64,000 nt of DNA from Saccharum officinarum (taxonomy: Eukaryota; Streptophyta; Magnoliopsida; Poales; Poaceae), in assembly GCA_020631735.1 (NCBI GenBank), contig CM036215.1, positions 10,690,346 to 10,754,345 on the forward strand, written 5' to 3'. The notes beneath the pieces are model-generated. The model was given only the letters and a program-made list of their open reading frames with translations. It had not been told where the DNA came from and searched no databases. Shown here piece by piece: positions 44,374 through 55,796 of this stretch. The position numbers and the translations under genes are program-made. Every line of letters starts with the position of its first letter. Positions within the stretch are counted from its first letter, which is position 1.

Positions 44374-44579
44374 GGCTGTTTGGTCTACAGCCAACACCGG
44401 CCACCAATGTTGTGGCGCCGCCGAACTTTAGGTGGAGGAAACGGCCGCTGCAGGTGCGGCGAAATTTAACGAAGGAAATCTTGTGGCTACCACAACTCAT
44501 TCACAAACCAAACACCGGCCAAGTTCTTGGCAGCCGTAGTTGTGGCGAGGCAAATGTTGGCAAGCAACCAAACAGCCCC
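44374..44579. mobile_element. MITE between GnTI and E2F
   Basis: Ends ggctgtttggtctacag and ggcaagcaaccaaacagccc are inverted repeats around a GC-richer 206-bp interior (gttgtggcg on both arms). It sits in the 1.76-kb tail-to-tail interval. Confidence 0.7.
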
Positions 44580-45490
44580 TAGTTATATATATGCATCATT
44601 CTGAAATTCTTTGATGTTTCTCAAGTTTGTGGTTTGTGGTGGGAGTTTCTTCCATCTAAATGCATGGGATTGATTTCCCTGGTTAAGACGGATTTGAGAC
44701 CATCACTTCAAAATTCAATCCCCGTTGGTTAATTTCTATGTTTTTTTAATGCCGAGTGTCCAACCAAGGTTGTAGAGTTATTTCTGCATACGCAGGCAAG
44801 ATTCTCTCCATAGTCTTCTGATGTTCTTGACTCATTTTATTCTCTTTCTCTACACTGCTTTGACTCATTTTTCTAAGGTTCTATTAGCCGTCAGTGTTTG
44901 ACTAAGGAGCGTCCCAACTCCAAAGCTTCAAATAGGGTATCTTTTACGATCTTCTTTGAGTCATCACCATGGTCCTGTATAACCCATTGACGCGGCACCG
45001 ACATGTATGTGACATGGTGTGGTGCCATCTACGATTGCTCACACAAGTACTACAAGATATTCGACATTGACCGAAAATAATAATAGAAAATATATTCCTA
45101 GTATGTGAGCTTCTAAAAAAAATGATGGATCAGTACCACTACCACACAAATAATAAATAATCATGGCTGCTATTTTACAAATGTATTCGATACACACACA
45201 CACATATTCCTAGTGCTGTGACCTTAAGATACACAGCATGCAACAACTACCAGGCAATGCAGCCTCAGTCTGCATCTGCAATGTTTGAGCATGAACCTGA
45301 CAAGGCCTGCCTGAGCCATCCACTCTCGGTTATGATCGACATTTCTGGACGATGGCAGGGTCCACACAATTAGTAAGTTACTATTACTGATCTGGCATCT
45401 GTACATCACTCACAGCCATCTACTGCTCAAGGTTGACCGGAGCGGCCGCTGAACTATGAAAGGTATTTCACCGCCGTGATTCGGCAGGTT
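44580..45490. other. Intergenic and E2F 3' UTR
   Basis: The part nearest 45490 is probably the 3' UTR of the minus-strand E2F gene. The block 45150-45232 (ctattttacaaatg...cctagtgctgtgacctta) is also found at 29189-29270. No gene is seen on the plus strand. Confidence 0.45.
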
Positions 45491-48400
45491 TCAACTTATA
45501 CAGGAGGGGCCATCCACGACGTCGGCTGGTTTATCCTGCTGCTGGGGAGTGCCCACTTCCAGGAAATCCTCCGCGTTGAATTTTTCAATCTTGTCCCACT
45601 CATCTTCTGCTTTGTTCGGTTAAGGGGTTTACAGGTTTCACATCAAACTATACTATATGAGAAACTTACTGCAATTATGAAAGATAAGGGTGACATAGAC
45701 TGTTAGAAGGATACGTCCTGTCTCCCACATGTTCGTCATGCTAACTCCTGTGTTGTCCGATAAGAGCCAGTAGTCTGTATCAGCCTGACAATATAGAAAG
45801 GGGTTAATGCCTTATAAAGTGCTTGCACTACATTAAAATAACTGCAAAATGAAAGCCATTGAATTCAGAAGTGGCACAAAGATAATTTGCAGACTAGTTT
45901 CCAAAATGGATGCATAACCCATGAATATGGTGATGCTTGATTAAAAAAAACTCAATTTGTAACTATTTACAGATCAATCGTTGAATCATCACAGCAAGTG
46001 ATATGGAAGTTGATACTCCCTAAAAACAAGTTGCAGTGAAGTGAAGCAAAGTGGTTGATATGTGCCAAATTGGACAAAGCATAGACCAACTAAAGGTGAG
46101 GCGGTGAAGCCAAAAGAGAAATTGAGGACAGGTGCAACGAGGCATGCTATGAAATAGTAAGAAAATGATCTTAGACAAAATGATTCTCTTTAATACATCT
46201 TTTTGGATAATTATGCATGCAAGTGAACTTACATCAAGCTCCGAAGGGACAATCTTCATCATCCCTGAAATGTCCTGTGAACTGCTAGGTACATCAGAAG
46301 GTAGGATAGGCACTTCTTGAATATTTGATTGCATCCCTGTGACTTTGTTGCAATTCGCAGCCAAAGGAGTCCTGGGATTCTCTATAGGATCCATGCTTAT
46401 TGTCTGTGTAGGCCTTGGAGGAGTCTCCATGCCACTCATCTCCTCAAATTGACTACGATTAAACAATAAAACAATGTTAGGCAGGTTGGAGATGTACATT
46501 CTGAATTTATGTTTTTAGCATAACAATGCCAGGCGTATATGGATACAAGGAGCACATACCTAACTAGGTACACATCTATCGGACCCATGGTACTTCTTAG
46601 GACAATCCTATATCTCCTTTGAGGATAACCATTAACCTGCACAGGAAAGTTGCTTCCATTAGCGACAAGCAACATCCCTCCAGGATCCCCAGTATGAAAA
46701 ACAAGAATGGTTTTGCAACCCACCTCATCAGGGTCTGGGACTTCCAAAGTTGTACCATGCGGTGCTTTTATAGCAATTAGAGTCTGATTCTGAAAGTTGT
46801 AAGGTATTATTAGTTAATATTAATAATCGATTCATATATATACGGAGTAGTAATGATTAATAATCGATTCATATATATACGGAGTAGTAATGATGTTCAG
46901 TCACTAGAGTTAGAAAAGAGAAGTACCTGGAAGCATGGCAAAGATTTGATATCATCTTCCGTGACATAAAGCCACCTGCAGGTAGAGAGATTCATTAATA
47001 AGGTCTAAAACCTGCACTGCCTTGACATCTGAGGAAATTGCTCAAGTCTCAACAAAAAAGGTAGTTACTTTTGGTTATTTTCATCTTCAGTCAGCGCTCT
47101 TAATCTGTCTCGCATTTCACTGCAAGAAATATTGGAGAAGCATGCTTAGTGAAAGCATAACAATAATATGAGCTTTTTAACAGCTGGAGACTAACCTTAT
47201 TTGTTCATCCAAATTGCGCTCTTGCAGTGTGAGAGCATCGATATCTGCCTGTTGATAAAAAATATAAAGAATAAATATTCATTCCAAGATAAGAACCATT
47301 AGTTAAGCATTTGCATTCCCAATTCGACAAATTGTGTCACACAAGAATTCAAAAGAACTTAGTCACATAGCGAGAAATGAATAATGGTACCTGTAAGATG
47401 GACATATCATCACTAACTTCTCCGGGTCGAGAGTCATCAACTCCTCTACAAAAGGTCACATGAATTAAGTAATGCCCATGAAAGACCAATTACAGATACA
47501 GAGAATGAGAATAATTACTTCCAACGGATGTTGTTCTTAAGCTTCTTTTCTATCAGCCCTATCCCTTCGAGAACATTAGTAATGTCATATATGCGCCTTT
47601 TCTGTACCTGCAAACCAATTTCCATATGCATATGTTTAACCAAAGAAAATCGTGATTGGAACAAGATACCAAAAAAGAAAGCACCAACCTCTAGAGTTTC
47701 TGCAGCATTATTCAGATCAACAATGCCACCAGGTGCACCTTTTAGCAAGTTCAGGAACTTCTTTGTCAAGAGCCCTAAAAGGCAATAATACCCCGCAATT
47801 AAAAGAAAAGGAAAACTGATCAAGATGCCACAGAAATGTGAACAGCAAAACAGGAAAACCAATAGCTGATCCTTCTCACCGAGGGAGCTATCATAGCGGC
47901 AGCCACCAACAGGGGTAGAAGGATTGCCCGGAGAACCTGGGAAAGAGCATTTGCAATTGAATTAAGTACTTTGTTCCCAAATAGGATGATTTACGGTTTA
48001 CATTACAAGTGTGGCATCACTCACCAAAACTCAAAGGGGTCTGAGGGCAAAATTTCTGGCCCTTCATAGCCTTAGGCTTGGTGGATGGTTTTAAACCTTT
48101 CCCTGAAGGGGGTGTAGGAACTGGGCTGCTGCCAGCATTAGCATATCCAGGGCTCATCATCAAGTCATTTGATTCGCCAGCTTCATTTCCTGGTCTGTTA
48201 TTATGTTTCCTTTTCAACTGCAATAGGAAGGTTCTTGTTAGGAACAAAGCTAAATAAGGAGTCACATGCAGATCTAACACATAACGCTTTCAAAAGGCTT
48301 TGAGATATAATATTTATGAGCAAAGTGTTAATACTACTAAAAAACATGCAATGTCATCCTGATAGTCTCCACATGCAGACAAGTGTAAAACGTCCTGGGA

Positions 48401-49560
48401 AAATTACGGCAAAATTGGCAGTAGATTATGCCAGACTGATTAGACAGTGTTCTAAAGTAGCAAGATAGTGGGTTACAACTTTGTACCATAGCTGCCAAGG
48501 TGGCAGCGACGTGGGTCGCACTCGCTTCCCTCTTAATGAAACACGTGCTCAGACACGTCAGTGAAAAAAAAGGTTACAAGATAGCGATTCGTTATTTTGG
48601 TGCAAAAGGAGACTGTTCGACAAAAGTTCATAACCGTTATAGATTTTTCAGCAAGTTCAGATGCTGTGCCTGCATGAGGTTTTACACTTTAGTAAGAAAA
48701 CATAGTCCACACTCAATTTTCAGCACTGTGGAGCACTAGTTAGTGTTTTCAAGCTACTGCCAACAAATTTCTATTGCCTGGTGCTTTTAAGAAAATGCAT
48801 CATACAGGATGCAAAGGCTTAACAAGTGTTTATCAAAATCAGGTAATAGTTTGTTTTTGCACCTGGCAATCACCCAAAAAAAAAAAGCTCAGACAAATCA
48901 GCACACACTACTGATTCATCAGCACAAGAATCCGTTCATATGTGGATCACTCCACTGGTTATTTATTCTAAATGTGGGTACAGACCAGGTAAAAAGTTCC
49001 TTCAATCATCCAATTACCAAATTCCAGCAGATTAGTACATTCTCTTACTACATCCTAGCAACATTCACCTAAACCGCAGCAAACTATCCTTAATCACCAC
49101 CTAAAGTAACGACAAGTTGCAGATACCACGAATCCGTGCAGAATTCGCAGCAGATCGGACCATATGTACCAAAATTAAGCAACACGTCTTTGCTAACACC
49201 AAAACGCACCCATCCCCATCCACCTCAGCTCGCTCGCCACGCATTGCTACAGTCGATTCAGTCCGCCTGATACGCGCGCACTCCCCCAGCTCCCCTGGCC
49301 GCCGACGGGAGGGGCCGGGCCAATATAAACCGGCGCGCTAGAACATCGGACCGAAACAACGGGGAATTTCAGCACAACAACTCCAGCTCCCCGGAACTCA
49401 CTGGCGTCCTGAGGACGACCGCCTCCACCATCTCCTCAGCGGCGGCGGCGGGCGCGCCGAAGTGGTGGTACTCCCCTGGCGACGGCGCGAACGGGTGGTG
49501 CTGCTGCAGCAGCTCCCGCGCCCTGGCCTCGCTGGCCCCGTCGCCGGCCGCCGCCGCCAT
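45491..49560 (-). CDS. E2F transcription factor (E2Fa/b type)
   Basis: Fourteen exons, minus strand: 49560-49402, 48217-48025, 47936-47880, 47774-47689, 47607-47519, 47445-47391, 47248-47196, 47119-47069, 46975-46927, 46789-46724, 46636-46560, 46452-46233, 45784-45715, 45606-45491; 446 aa. The alanine-rich N-terminus precedes a winged-helix DNA-binding domain (about 130-196) with [16 protein letters not shown], the signature [16 protein letters not shown] (169-184) and [12 protein letters not shown] coiled coil ([19 protein letters not shown]) for DP dimerisation, a marked box ([19 protein letters not shown]) and a C-terminus with DYWLLSD and [15 protein letters not shown] (transactivation/RB-binding type) follow. 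It would pair with DP to switch on S-phase genes at TTTSSCGC sites under RBR control. The coiled coil and marked box separate it from DEL/E2Fe-type proteins. Intron 13 is a U12 intron. The frame is intact. Confidence 0.95.
45607..45714 (-). other. U12-type GT-AG intron of E2F
   Basis: On the minus strand the donor reads GTATCCTTCT, the U12 5' consensus. The branch region CCCCTTAAC (45619-45627) lies 13 nt from the acceptor agCAG at 45607. Splicing in phase 1 joins MWETG to [10 protein letters not shown]. Length 108 nt. E2F genes in animals are known to carry U12 introns, so this fits the family. Confidence 0.92.
46819..46892. repeat. Perfect 37-bp tandem duplication in an E2F intron
   Basis: The unit attaataatcgattcatata... 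(46819-46855) is repeated exactly at 46856-46892, within the intron between exons 9 and 10. The duplication is recent or artefactual. Confidence 0.9.
48471..48579 (+). mobile_element. Short LINE 3' end in E2F intron 1
   Basis: A 93-bp insert (48479-48571) ends cacgtcagtgaaaaaaaa and is flanked by ggttacaa (48471-48478 and 48572-48579). It has the poly(A) end and short TSD of a 5'-truncated LINE or SINE, antisense to E2F. No coding capacity. Confidence 0.5.
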
Positions 49561-49866
49561 GGGGATCCGGGCACGCGCGGGGGCGCGGATCGGAGGGCCG
49601 GCGCGCGCGGGCGGGCGGGCGGCTGGGATCTGGGGAGGAAGGCGGTGGGCGAGGGTTTGCGCCGGTAGGGGATGGGAGGTGAGGGGAGGGGAGGGAAGGG
49701 AAGAAAACGAGGGAAACGAAGGGGGGTGGGAGAAGCGAGGGAAATTGGAGTTTTCAGTGGGGGCTGCGACTTGCCAGTTTACGGTGTGGATGCCGTGGAC
49801 GGGGTCGCTGTAGCTCTACTGGAGCTGGAATAGGGGCAAAACTGTAAAATAAAAATGTTTGAGCAA

Positions 49867-50140
49867 GGCCAGGTTTAGTTTTCAAAGTTTGTCATCAAAT
49901 TCTACTATGAAAAAGAAAATTCTCATCACATCAAAATACCGGCACATATATGGAGTACTAAATGTAGATGAAATCAAAAACTAATTGCACAATTTGGTTG
50001 TACTTTGCGAGACGAACGTTTTGAGCCTAATTAGTCAATGTTTGGACAATTTTTACCAAATATTAAAATAAAATGCTACATTAGCGCTACAGTGCAAAAT
50101 GCCAACTTTGCCCATCTAAATTGAGCATCTAAACAAGGCC
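49867..50140. mobile_element. MITE upstream of E2F
   Basis: Ends ggccaggtttagttttc and gagcatctaaacaaggcc, with the internal gcgagacgaacgttttgagc core. It lies about 300 bp upstream of the E2F start codon, so it may touch its promoter. Confidence 0.75.
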
Positions 50141-50887
50141 CAATTCTGCTTCCGTGCATTGTAATTCAAAACTATTCTAAAAATAAAATCATGGAATTTT
50201 GTATAGTGGAATATGCATGTAAACAGTACTAGCAAACAGGACACGCGTAGGTTAAGATAGATTCTAAAATGCAGCTAATGCGCGCTCTCTCTCTAGTTTA
50301 AAATGTGGTTAGTCAAGCATTACAAAACCAGTTACAAATCACTTCACGTGTTGCGTTCGGGTAAAAAAGAAAGACCATAGTATATTTATTTATTTGAAAT
50401 ATATAGTTGTAGCTTTGTGAAATTATTCTTTTGTGCTTAAAATTAAAGGACTTTAAGGGGTATGATTTTAGGTAGTAAACAAATGCCTATTCAAGCATTT
50501 TTGGCAAGTATTCATCATCCTAAATTCATTTTAGATAGGGACTCAAATTCTGATGGCGCGGCTTAGTTTAGTTTGTCGAAGCAGTGCTCGAGTTTTAGAA
50601 TTATTTTTCTGGTGAGTTTCAAAAACCACAAGCCATGTCTAATTTATCCTAAATTAAATTTATATAGTTTCAAATAAATTTATAGACAAGGTTTGCCTTA
50701 AAATGCGTACCATCACTTGGTAACGTAGATATTAATATATTTCTTTGTAAACTTAGAAATTTATAGGTTAATAGCAAAGCCAAAATAATTTACATCTACT
50801 AGTAAGCACTACAAGACAACGAGTATCACTGTATACTCCTTGACATAAAACCAGGTACTCCTGCTAAAAATTTATGCCGATGCTACT
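50141..50887. other. AT-rich intergenic, nothing recognised
   Basis: No open frame of note, no element ends. A short ctctctctc run lies at about 50286-50295. Confidence 0.45.
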
Positions 50888-51090
50888 GGGCCTTGTTTAG
50901 ATGTCACCTAAATTCCAAATTTTTACACTCTCTCCATCACATCGAATCTCTGAACACGTGCATGAAACATTAAATATAGATAAAAAAATAATTGCACAGT
51001 TTGGTTGTAAAACCCGAGACGAATCTTTTGAGCCAAATTAGTCTATAATTAAACACTAATTATCAAATACAAACGAAAGTACTCGTCATC
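50888..51090. mobile_element. MITE, right end lost
   Basis: Starts gggccttgtttagatg and contains ccgagacgaatcttttgagcc. The matching right end is missing after acaaacgaaagtactcg. Confidence 0.65.
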
Positions 51091-51425
51091 TCATCACAGG
51101 GAGGAGAAAAGAAGAAAGCCGCGCAGCAGAAAGCAGAAAGCGTGACCGGCGAGAAGCCGTCCAGCTGTGTGGAGTCGTCCGACCGAATCCCCCCGGCCCC
51201 CCGGGGTGAAGAAGTGCGCGCGCGCTTTTATTTTCCCGCCGCCCGCCTCGTCGCCTCCCCGGCTCCCCCACCTCCTCCCTCCCACACTGACAGCTAGACC
51301 ACGCGCCAGCTCGCGCGTACCTCACCCGGGGTTTTGGCGGGGAGCTTCCTGATTGGCTCGCGCCAGCGCACCACCGCGGTGAACCGCAACCGCTACGTGC
51401 CGGGAAGGTACCCGGGTCAGCGGCG
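51091..51425. promoter_or_regulatory. GC-rich promoter-like block with an E2F-type site
   Basis: A CpG-rich stretch with ttttcccgcc at 51231-51240 (an E2F/DP consensus), a gcgcgcgcgc run just before it, and a gattggct (CCAAT-type) motif at 51350-51357. No intact gene starts nearby on either strand. It lies about 1.7 kb upstream of the E2F start, with two MITEs between. It may be a displaced promoter. Confidence 0.3.
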
Positions 51426-51488
51426 TTAGCATGACATGGTGGTCCCGCGTGTCACTGGTCCGCGTGTCAGTGGTAGTACGAAGCACGT

Positions 51489-51584
51489 GGATGGAGTGGG
51501 TTGAAGTTTTTTTTTTTTGAGGGGATGGAGTGAGGTTGAAGTGACCTTGACTTTTTTTTTTTGAGCTGTGAAGTGACCTTGACT
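51489..51584 (-). mobile_element. Two poly(A) retroposon stubs, one nested in the other's TSD
   Basis: Stub A: a 19-20 bp repeat starting ggatggagtg and ending ggttgaagt (51489-51507 and 51523-51542) encloses a poly(T) tract plus gagg. Stub B: tgaagtgaccttgact (51537-51552 and 51569-51584), perfect, encloses ten T plus gagctg. The first TSD copy of B overlaps the second TSD copy of A, so B arrived after A. Confidence 0.65.
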
Positions 51585-52542
51585 GCTCCAGTAGAATATT
51601 TCGGGGCAAAATTTCAGCTTGAACGTGCTGGGCTGCTTTCTGGCGCGCGGCACCACGAGCATGGGCCGACAAAATCAGCAGCAAGCGGGGAGTAGGCCCA
51701 TTGGAATGGTCTATTTTAGGCTCTCAACGGGCCTAGCTATAGCTAGGTTGGGGCCATACGCTTGGGGAGGAGCGTTCTACGTCATGTGATCTGATGGCCC
51801 GATCTGCTGCACTGCCGAAATATGGTCCGACCCAAAAATTTCTGGGCCGGAAACATGGACTTTTACGGAGTTCGTCAAGCGACCGCTGGGCCGGAATCCA
51901 ACTGTCAACTTCACAATCACCATGACTTTTCCGTTCTTTTTTAGAAAAAAATATTTCCATAATTTTCATTTTTTGAAAGTTACAAAATGATACGCGAACG
52001 ACAATCCCACAGGTCTACGACTTTTCCTTTCTGGAAAAAATTATTTCTGCAACTTTTAAATCTTATGGTCTTAAGATTTAGTATAACTTTATAACTTTCC
52101 AAAATGTCTTAAGATTTAAGATTAAACTAAAATGTTTTACAATTTAGAACAAAGAGAGTATTTTTTTAGAAAAATTGCACAAACGACAATCTAGCAATCA
52201 ATCCCTTGAATGGAAAAGTGGCCCTGCGGAACTGCCGCCCGCAAGGTGCGGGGGAGACATTCGCCCCGGATGAACACCGCAAATCAAGAATTGGGTTCGT
52301 CAAATATTTCGGCTGCCTTATATTTGATTAGAACTGCAAATGTACTCCTGCAAGTTCCTCTGAATAAATTACTGTCCCTACGGATGCACTCAGGAACCAA
52401 ATGTACGGCTACATTGTAATATGCATTTTTGTTTTTTGGGGGCTAGTTCGAGTTTTCAAACATCTTACTGGGAATATTAGCTTTCTGTTAGCATATATTA
52501 CGTGAAAGGCAATAAATAGACTGGCATTTTTAGTTTTCCCAG
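51585..52542. other. Intergenic, no gene seen
   Basis: Short frames only. Nothing with a domain, splice chain or element ends. Confidence 0.4.
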
Positions 52543-52725
52543 AGAAGCAATTGGTGAGGATCCTCTTTGCCCAAAGGAGACGTGGTTTAATGGCATTGTG
52601 CTCCCTATGTGAAAAAGTTGTGGCTCAAACAGGCAAAAAAGATTCAAAGGAGTGTACTGTCTACTATGACCAGCTGCTGCGGACCGGCTTTCGGCCAGAA
52701 AATGCCACACATGAGCTTTTGATGG
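52543..52725 (+). pseudogene. Lone exon remnant with a frame break
   Basis: Preceded by a good acceptor (ttttcccag) and followed by a gtcagt donor. One frame opens EAIGEDPLCPKETWFNGI; a second frame continues CEKVVAQTGKKDSKECTVYY then DQLLRTGFRPENATHELLM. The junction near 52600 needs a one-base shift. The ending loosely resembles a PPR-type helix pair, but no family is certain. No neighbouring exon was found. Confidence 0.35.
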
Positions 52726-53639
52726 TCAGTCTTTCTTTACTTTATGAAAAGCTTTTATGCTCCATCAAAGTCACTAAAGCCTAATCCATCGCCAGGAAGA
52801 AAAGAATTATAACAGAATATTCTCTGTGTTTTCCACCGTTTTCCCTTCATCTCCATCCAACTTCAGTGTATATCCAACTGTCTTCCCCAGTGTTGATTGA
52901 TTTCGTGTGGACACATATTCTTGGATAAGTTTTATGTTGCGAGTTGCTAAGTATAATTATAGAAAAAGGAAGCTCATTTCGGTCTCTATAAGAGTTTTGT
53001 ACACAACCAATTTTTAGTATAGTTCTAGTCTTTTGCTATTTTTTAGCTCTCAAAAAATGAAAACAAACAAAGGGACGATTGACTAAACTATAAGCCCTTT
53101 TCAATGACAACCATCATATAGATTCATCTACAGTGCCACCTAATTTAATTTTTGTAACGAAATACAATGCACATGTCTCATTAGGAAAAAGGTGACCAGT
53201 TTTCAAATCCTAGTATGCATGCATGGGGGAGTGTTAGCGTTAAGGTAAATGATGTCATTGGTTGTTGTTTCGAAACAAAGAAATGGCTAAGAAGGGGATG
53301 CCTCTTATATTGTCTTTAATAATCATAATTTAGACATATATTAATTAAACTAATATGGTTGTATATGGATTATATTTGTATATATTGTTGGCTATACGAG
53401 AGATATACTTATGTATTATATTTCTATCGTAGGGGAGTGAGTTGGAGAGTGTTATAAGTAGCAAAGTACAAACATAGAATTGTGATCTATAGAATCAATT
53501 TCCATTTTCCATCCTTTGAATTTGAGATATGCTTATATGTGAACTTTGGAAAGTGGTGGAATGTTAAATTCCAAGCCAAATAGCATAATAATTTATTAAG
53601 TAGATTTCAATTCCTCCAAGTGGAAGAATCCAAACGGCC
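52726..53639. other. AT-rich intergenic, nothing recognised
   Basis: No gene or clear element boundary seen on either strand. Confidence 0.4.
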
Positions 53640-54580
53640 CCTCAATGTAGTTGTGTATATGCTAACCATTTTCGTAGCAAGATCAAAAGAGGATGGCCAA
53701 AGGAGTGGTTCCTCAGTTGAAAACTTCAACAATATGAAGCCTTTGCTTTGTGCATTCAAGCAATTGTTTGGCTTAAAGAAAAAAATTCCATAAGAGTGTA
53801 TTATTTTGTTATGGGAAGGCAAAGGATTTTCAACTCACAAATATTTGGATGTTAAATGGGGAACTACCCTTTTAAATATGTCGAAGAAACTATGCATCAT
53901 AGAAGACTTTCAAACAAAGATAGAAAAGTAGTGAAAGAGAGGTTAAAAAACCTAAACAATTGGAAAGGAAAGATGTTGACCATTGCCGGGTTATCTAGTC
54001 CTCATAAAGCATTAACAATTTAGCGATGTATATATTATCATTCTTGAGGTCCCTCCGGGGACTAAAGAAATTAAACTGCAACAAATCCTGGTTTTCAAGC
54101 AATGTGGTGATTATAAAAATAAGTAGGTTAGTCAAACGGGATATCATTTGTACATGAAGGATCATGGAGGATTGGGTATACAAAAATCTAAATATTAAAT
54201 ATAACTGTTTACTTATTAAGTGACTCTTCAGTTTATTTAACGAGGATGGAGTTTGGCAACAACTTATTAAGAAGTACTTAAAAGATAAAACTTTTGGTGA
54301 GGTACAATGGAAACATAGAGATTCTCACTTTTGGTCTTGCCTTACAAAGTATGAGATTAGGTCCTTTTATTTTGGACAATGAGCCCCATATATATTTTTG
54401 GCGAGATATCTAGATTGGACCTTCACCTTTGGAAGACAAGTTTCCATCTCTTAATATAGTATGCAAGACAAATGTGGTGATTGAGCAGGTTATGAGTACT
54501 ATACCATTGAATAAAGTACTTTTCCAACGAGCTCTAACAAAAGATAAATTGATCAAGTGGAATGATTAGCTAGTTAATGT
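53640..54580 (+). mobile_element. Decayed LINE ORF2 C-terminal fragment
   Basis: The plus strand reads, across frames with stops, LNNWKGKMLTIAGLSSPHKA (about 53955), LLWEGKGFSTHKYLDVKWG, then FWRDI with PSPLEDKFPSLNIVCKT and VLFQRALTKDKLIKWND. These match the segment after the reverse transcriptase in plant L1 ORF2. It is a separate copy from the one at 35380-37380. Confidence 0.65.
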
Positions 54581-54699
54581 TGCATTTTTGCAACTAAATA
54601 TATAAACTGAACAATTCTAATGGTCTCAACACTAAAGCACCGGATCCCATCAGAAGCGAGAGTAGTACTAGGATGGGTGGGAAGTTCTCGTGTTGCATT

Positions 54700-55791
54700 C
54701 TTTTTTTGAACTAGCAGCCACCCCCTCCCCCCGCGTCGTCTCCGTATAGGCCACCCAGCCCCGCTGCCGCTGGGATCCCTGCTCGCCGCCGCCGCTGCTC
54801 AGCTAGCGGTGGCGATAGCCAGCTGCAGCGCCCAAAAAGGCCCTCCACGGCAGCCTCCACCTCCCCTTACCTCTCCTCCCCTCTCTTCCTCATTCGAGTT
54901 TGAATTTCTCCGAAGCAAGGTTGGCCGGCGGCGACCTCCAGGCATCAGATCCGAGCCCTCTGAACCTAGATCCGGCGGCCCCCACCGCGGATCCGGTGCG
55001 GGGCGAGCAAACGGGCGCGGCAGCAGGTGGCCACGGTCGCGTGGTTGTGTGGCGCAGCGGGTGCGCGCGTGGAGGTTGACGCGAGCGGCTGGCGCGGTCG
55101 CAGCGAGCCAGCAGTGGAAGTGAGTGCGGCCCACACTGGGCCTAGCTCTGGCGGCCTTGGATGCAGCGAACGGTGGGGCGCAGTGGCCAGCGGGCACGCT
55201 GACGCAGTCGAGCGCCGTGTGCGTGTGTGGCGGTCAACGGGGACGCATGCAGCTCACGCGGATGCGGGTCCCCAACGCGCGGGCCTCCGCTCGGCGGCGA
55301 GTGTAGCGCGTACCTACGTGCTCGTGCTGGCCATCGTGACCTACTCTGACGCTGCAGTAGCAGGCTGGCCGTAACTGGATCCGCGGTGAGCACGGCGATG
55401 TTCCTGCAGGTGGAGCGCGAGTGGCACCGCGTCCACTCCACGGAGTACGACTACCCACACGGCATCGATCTTGGAGGCCAGTCACCTTTGCCGGAGTCGT
55501 GTGCGTTGCGGTCCTAGGACCAGCAAATGCAGGTGTTGATGCCTGAGTGCGTCCCTGGCCACTTCTGCGGGAGCTGCTGCTCTAAGGATAGGCGGCGGCG
55601 ACGCGGCAACTGAGCGAGCACACAGCCAGCACCGCAACGGGCGGCGCCTGGAGCGTGTCACATTTGGGCATGTTCACGACACCGGCGATGGACGCTGCCG
55701 TCACGGCCGAGGCCGTGGGTGCGCAGGTAGCATCTTCTAGGATGAAAATCCTTCTTGAGTGCTCTTACAATGACGATGGCGTCTACGGATG
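54700..55791. mobile_element. GC-rich element, left part, split by a solo LTR
   Basis: GC-rich sequence with overlapping open frames on both strands (for example plus 54809-55123 and 55027-55374) and no recognised domain. The solo LTR at 55797-59849 duplicated ttagt here, so this block continues at 59855. It may be a retroelement leader or decayed gene; I cannot tell which. Confidence 0.35.
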
Positions 55792-55796
55792 TTAGT

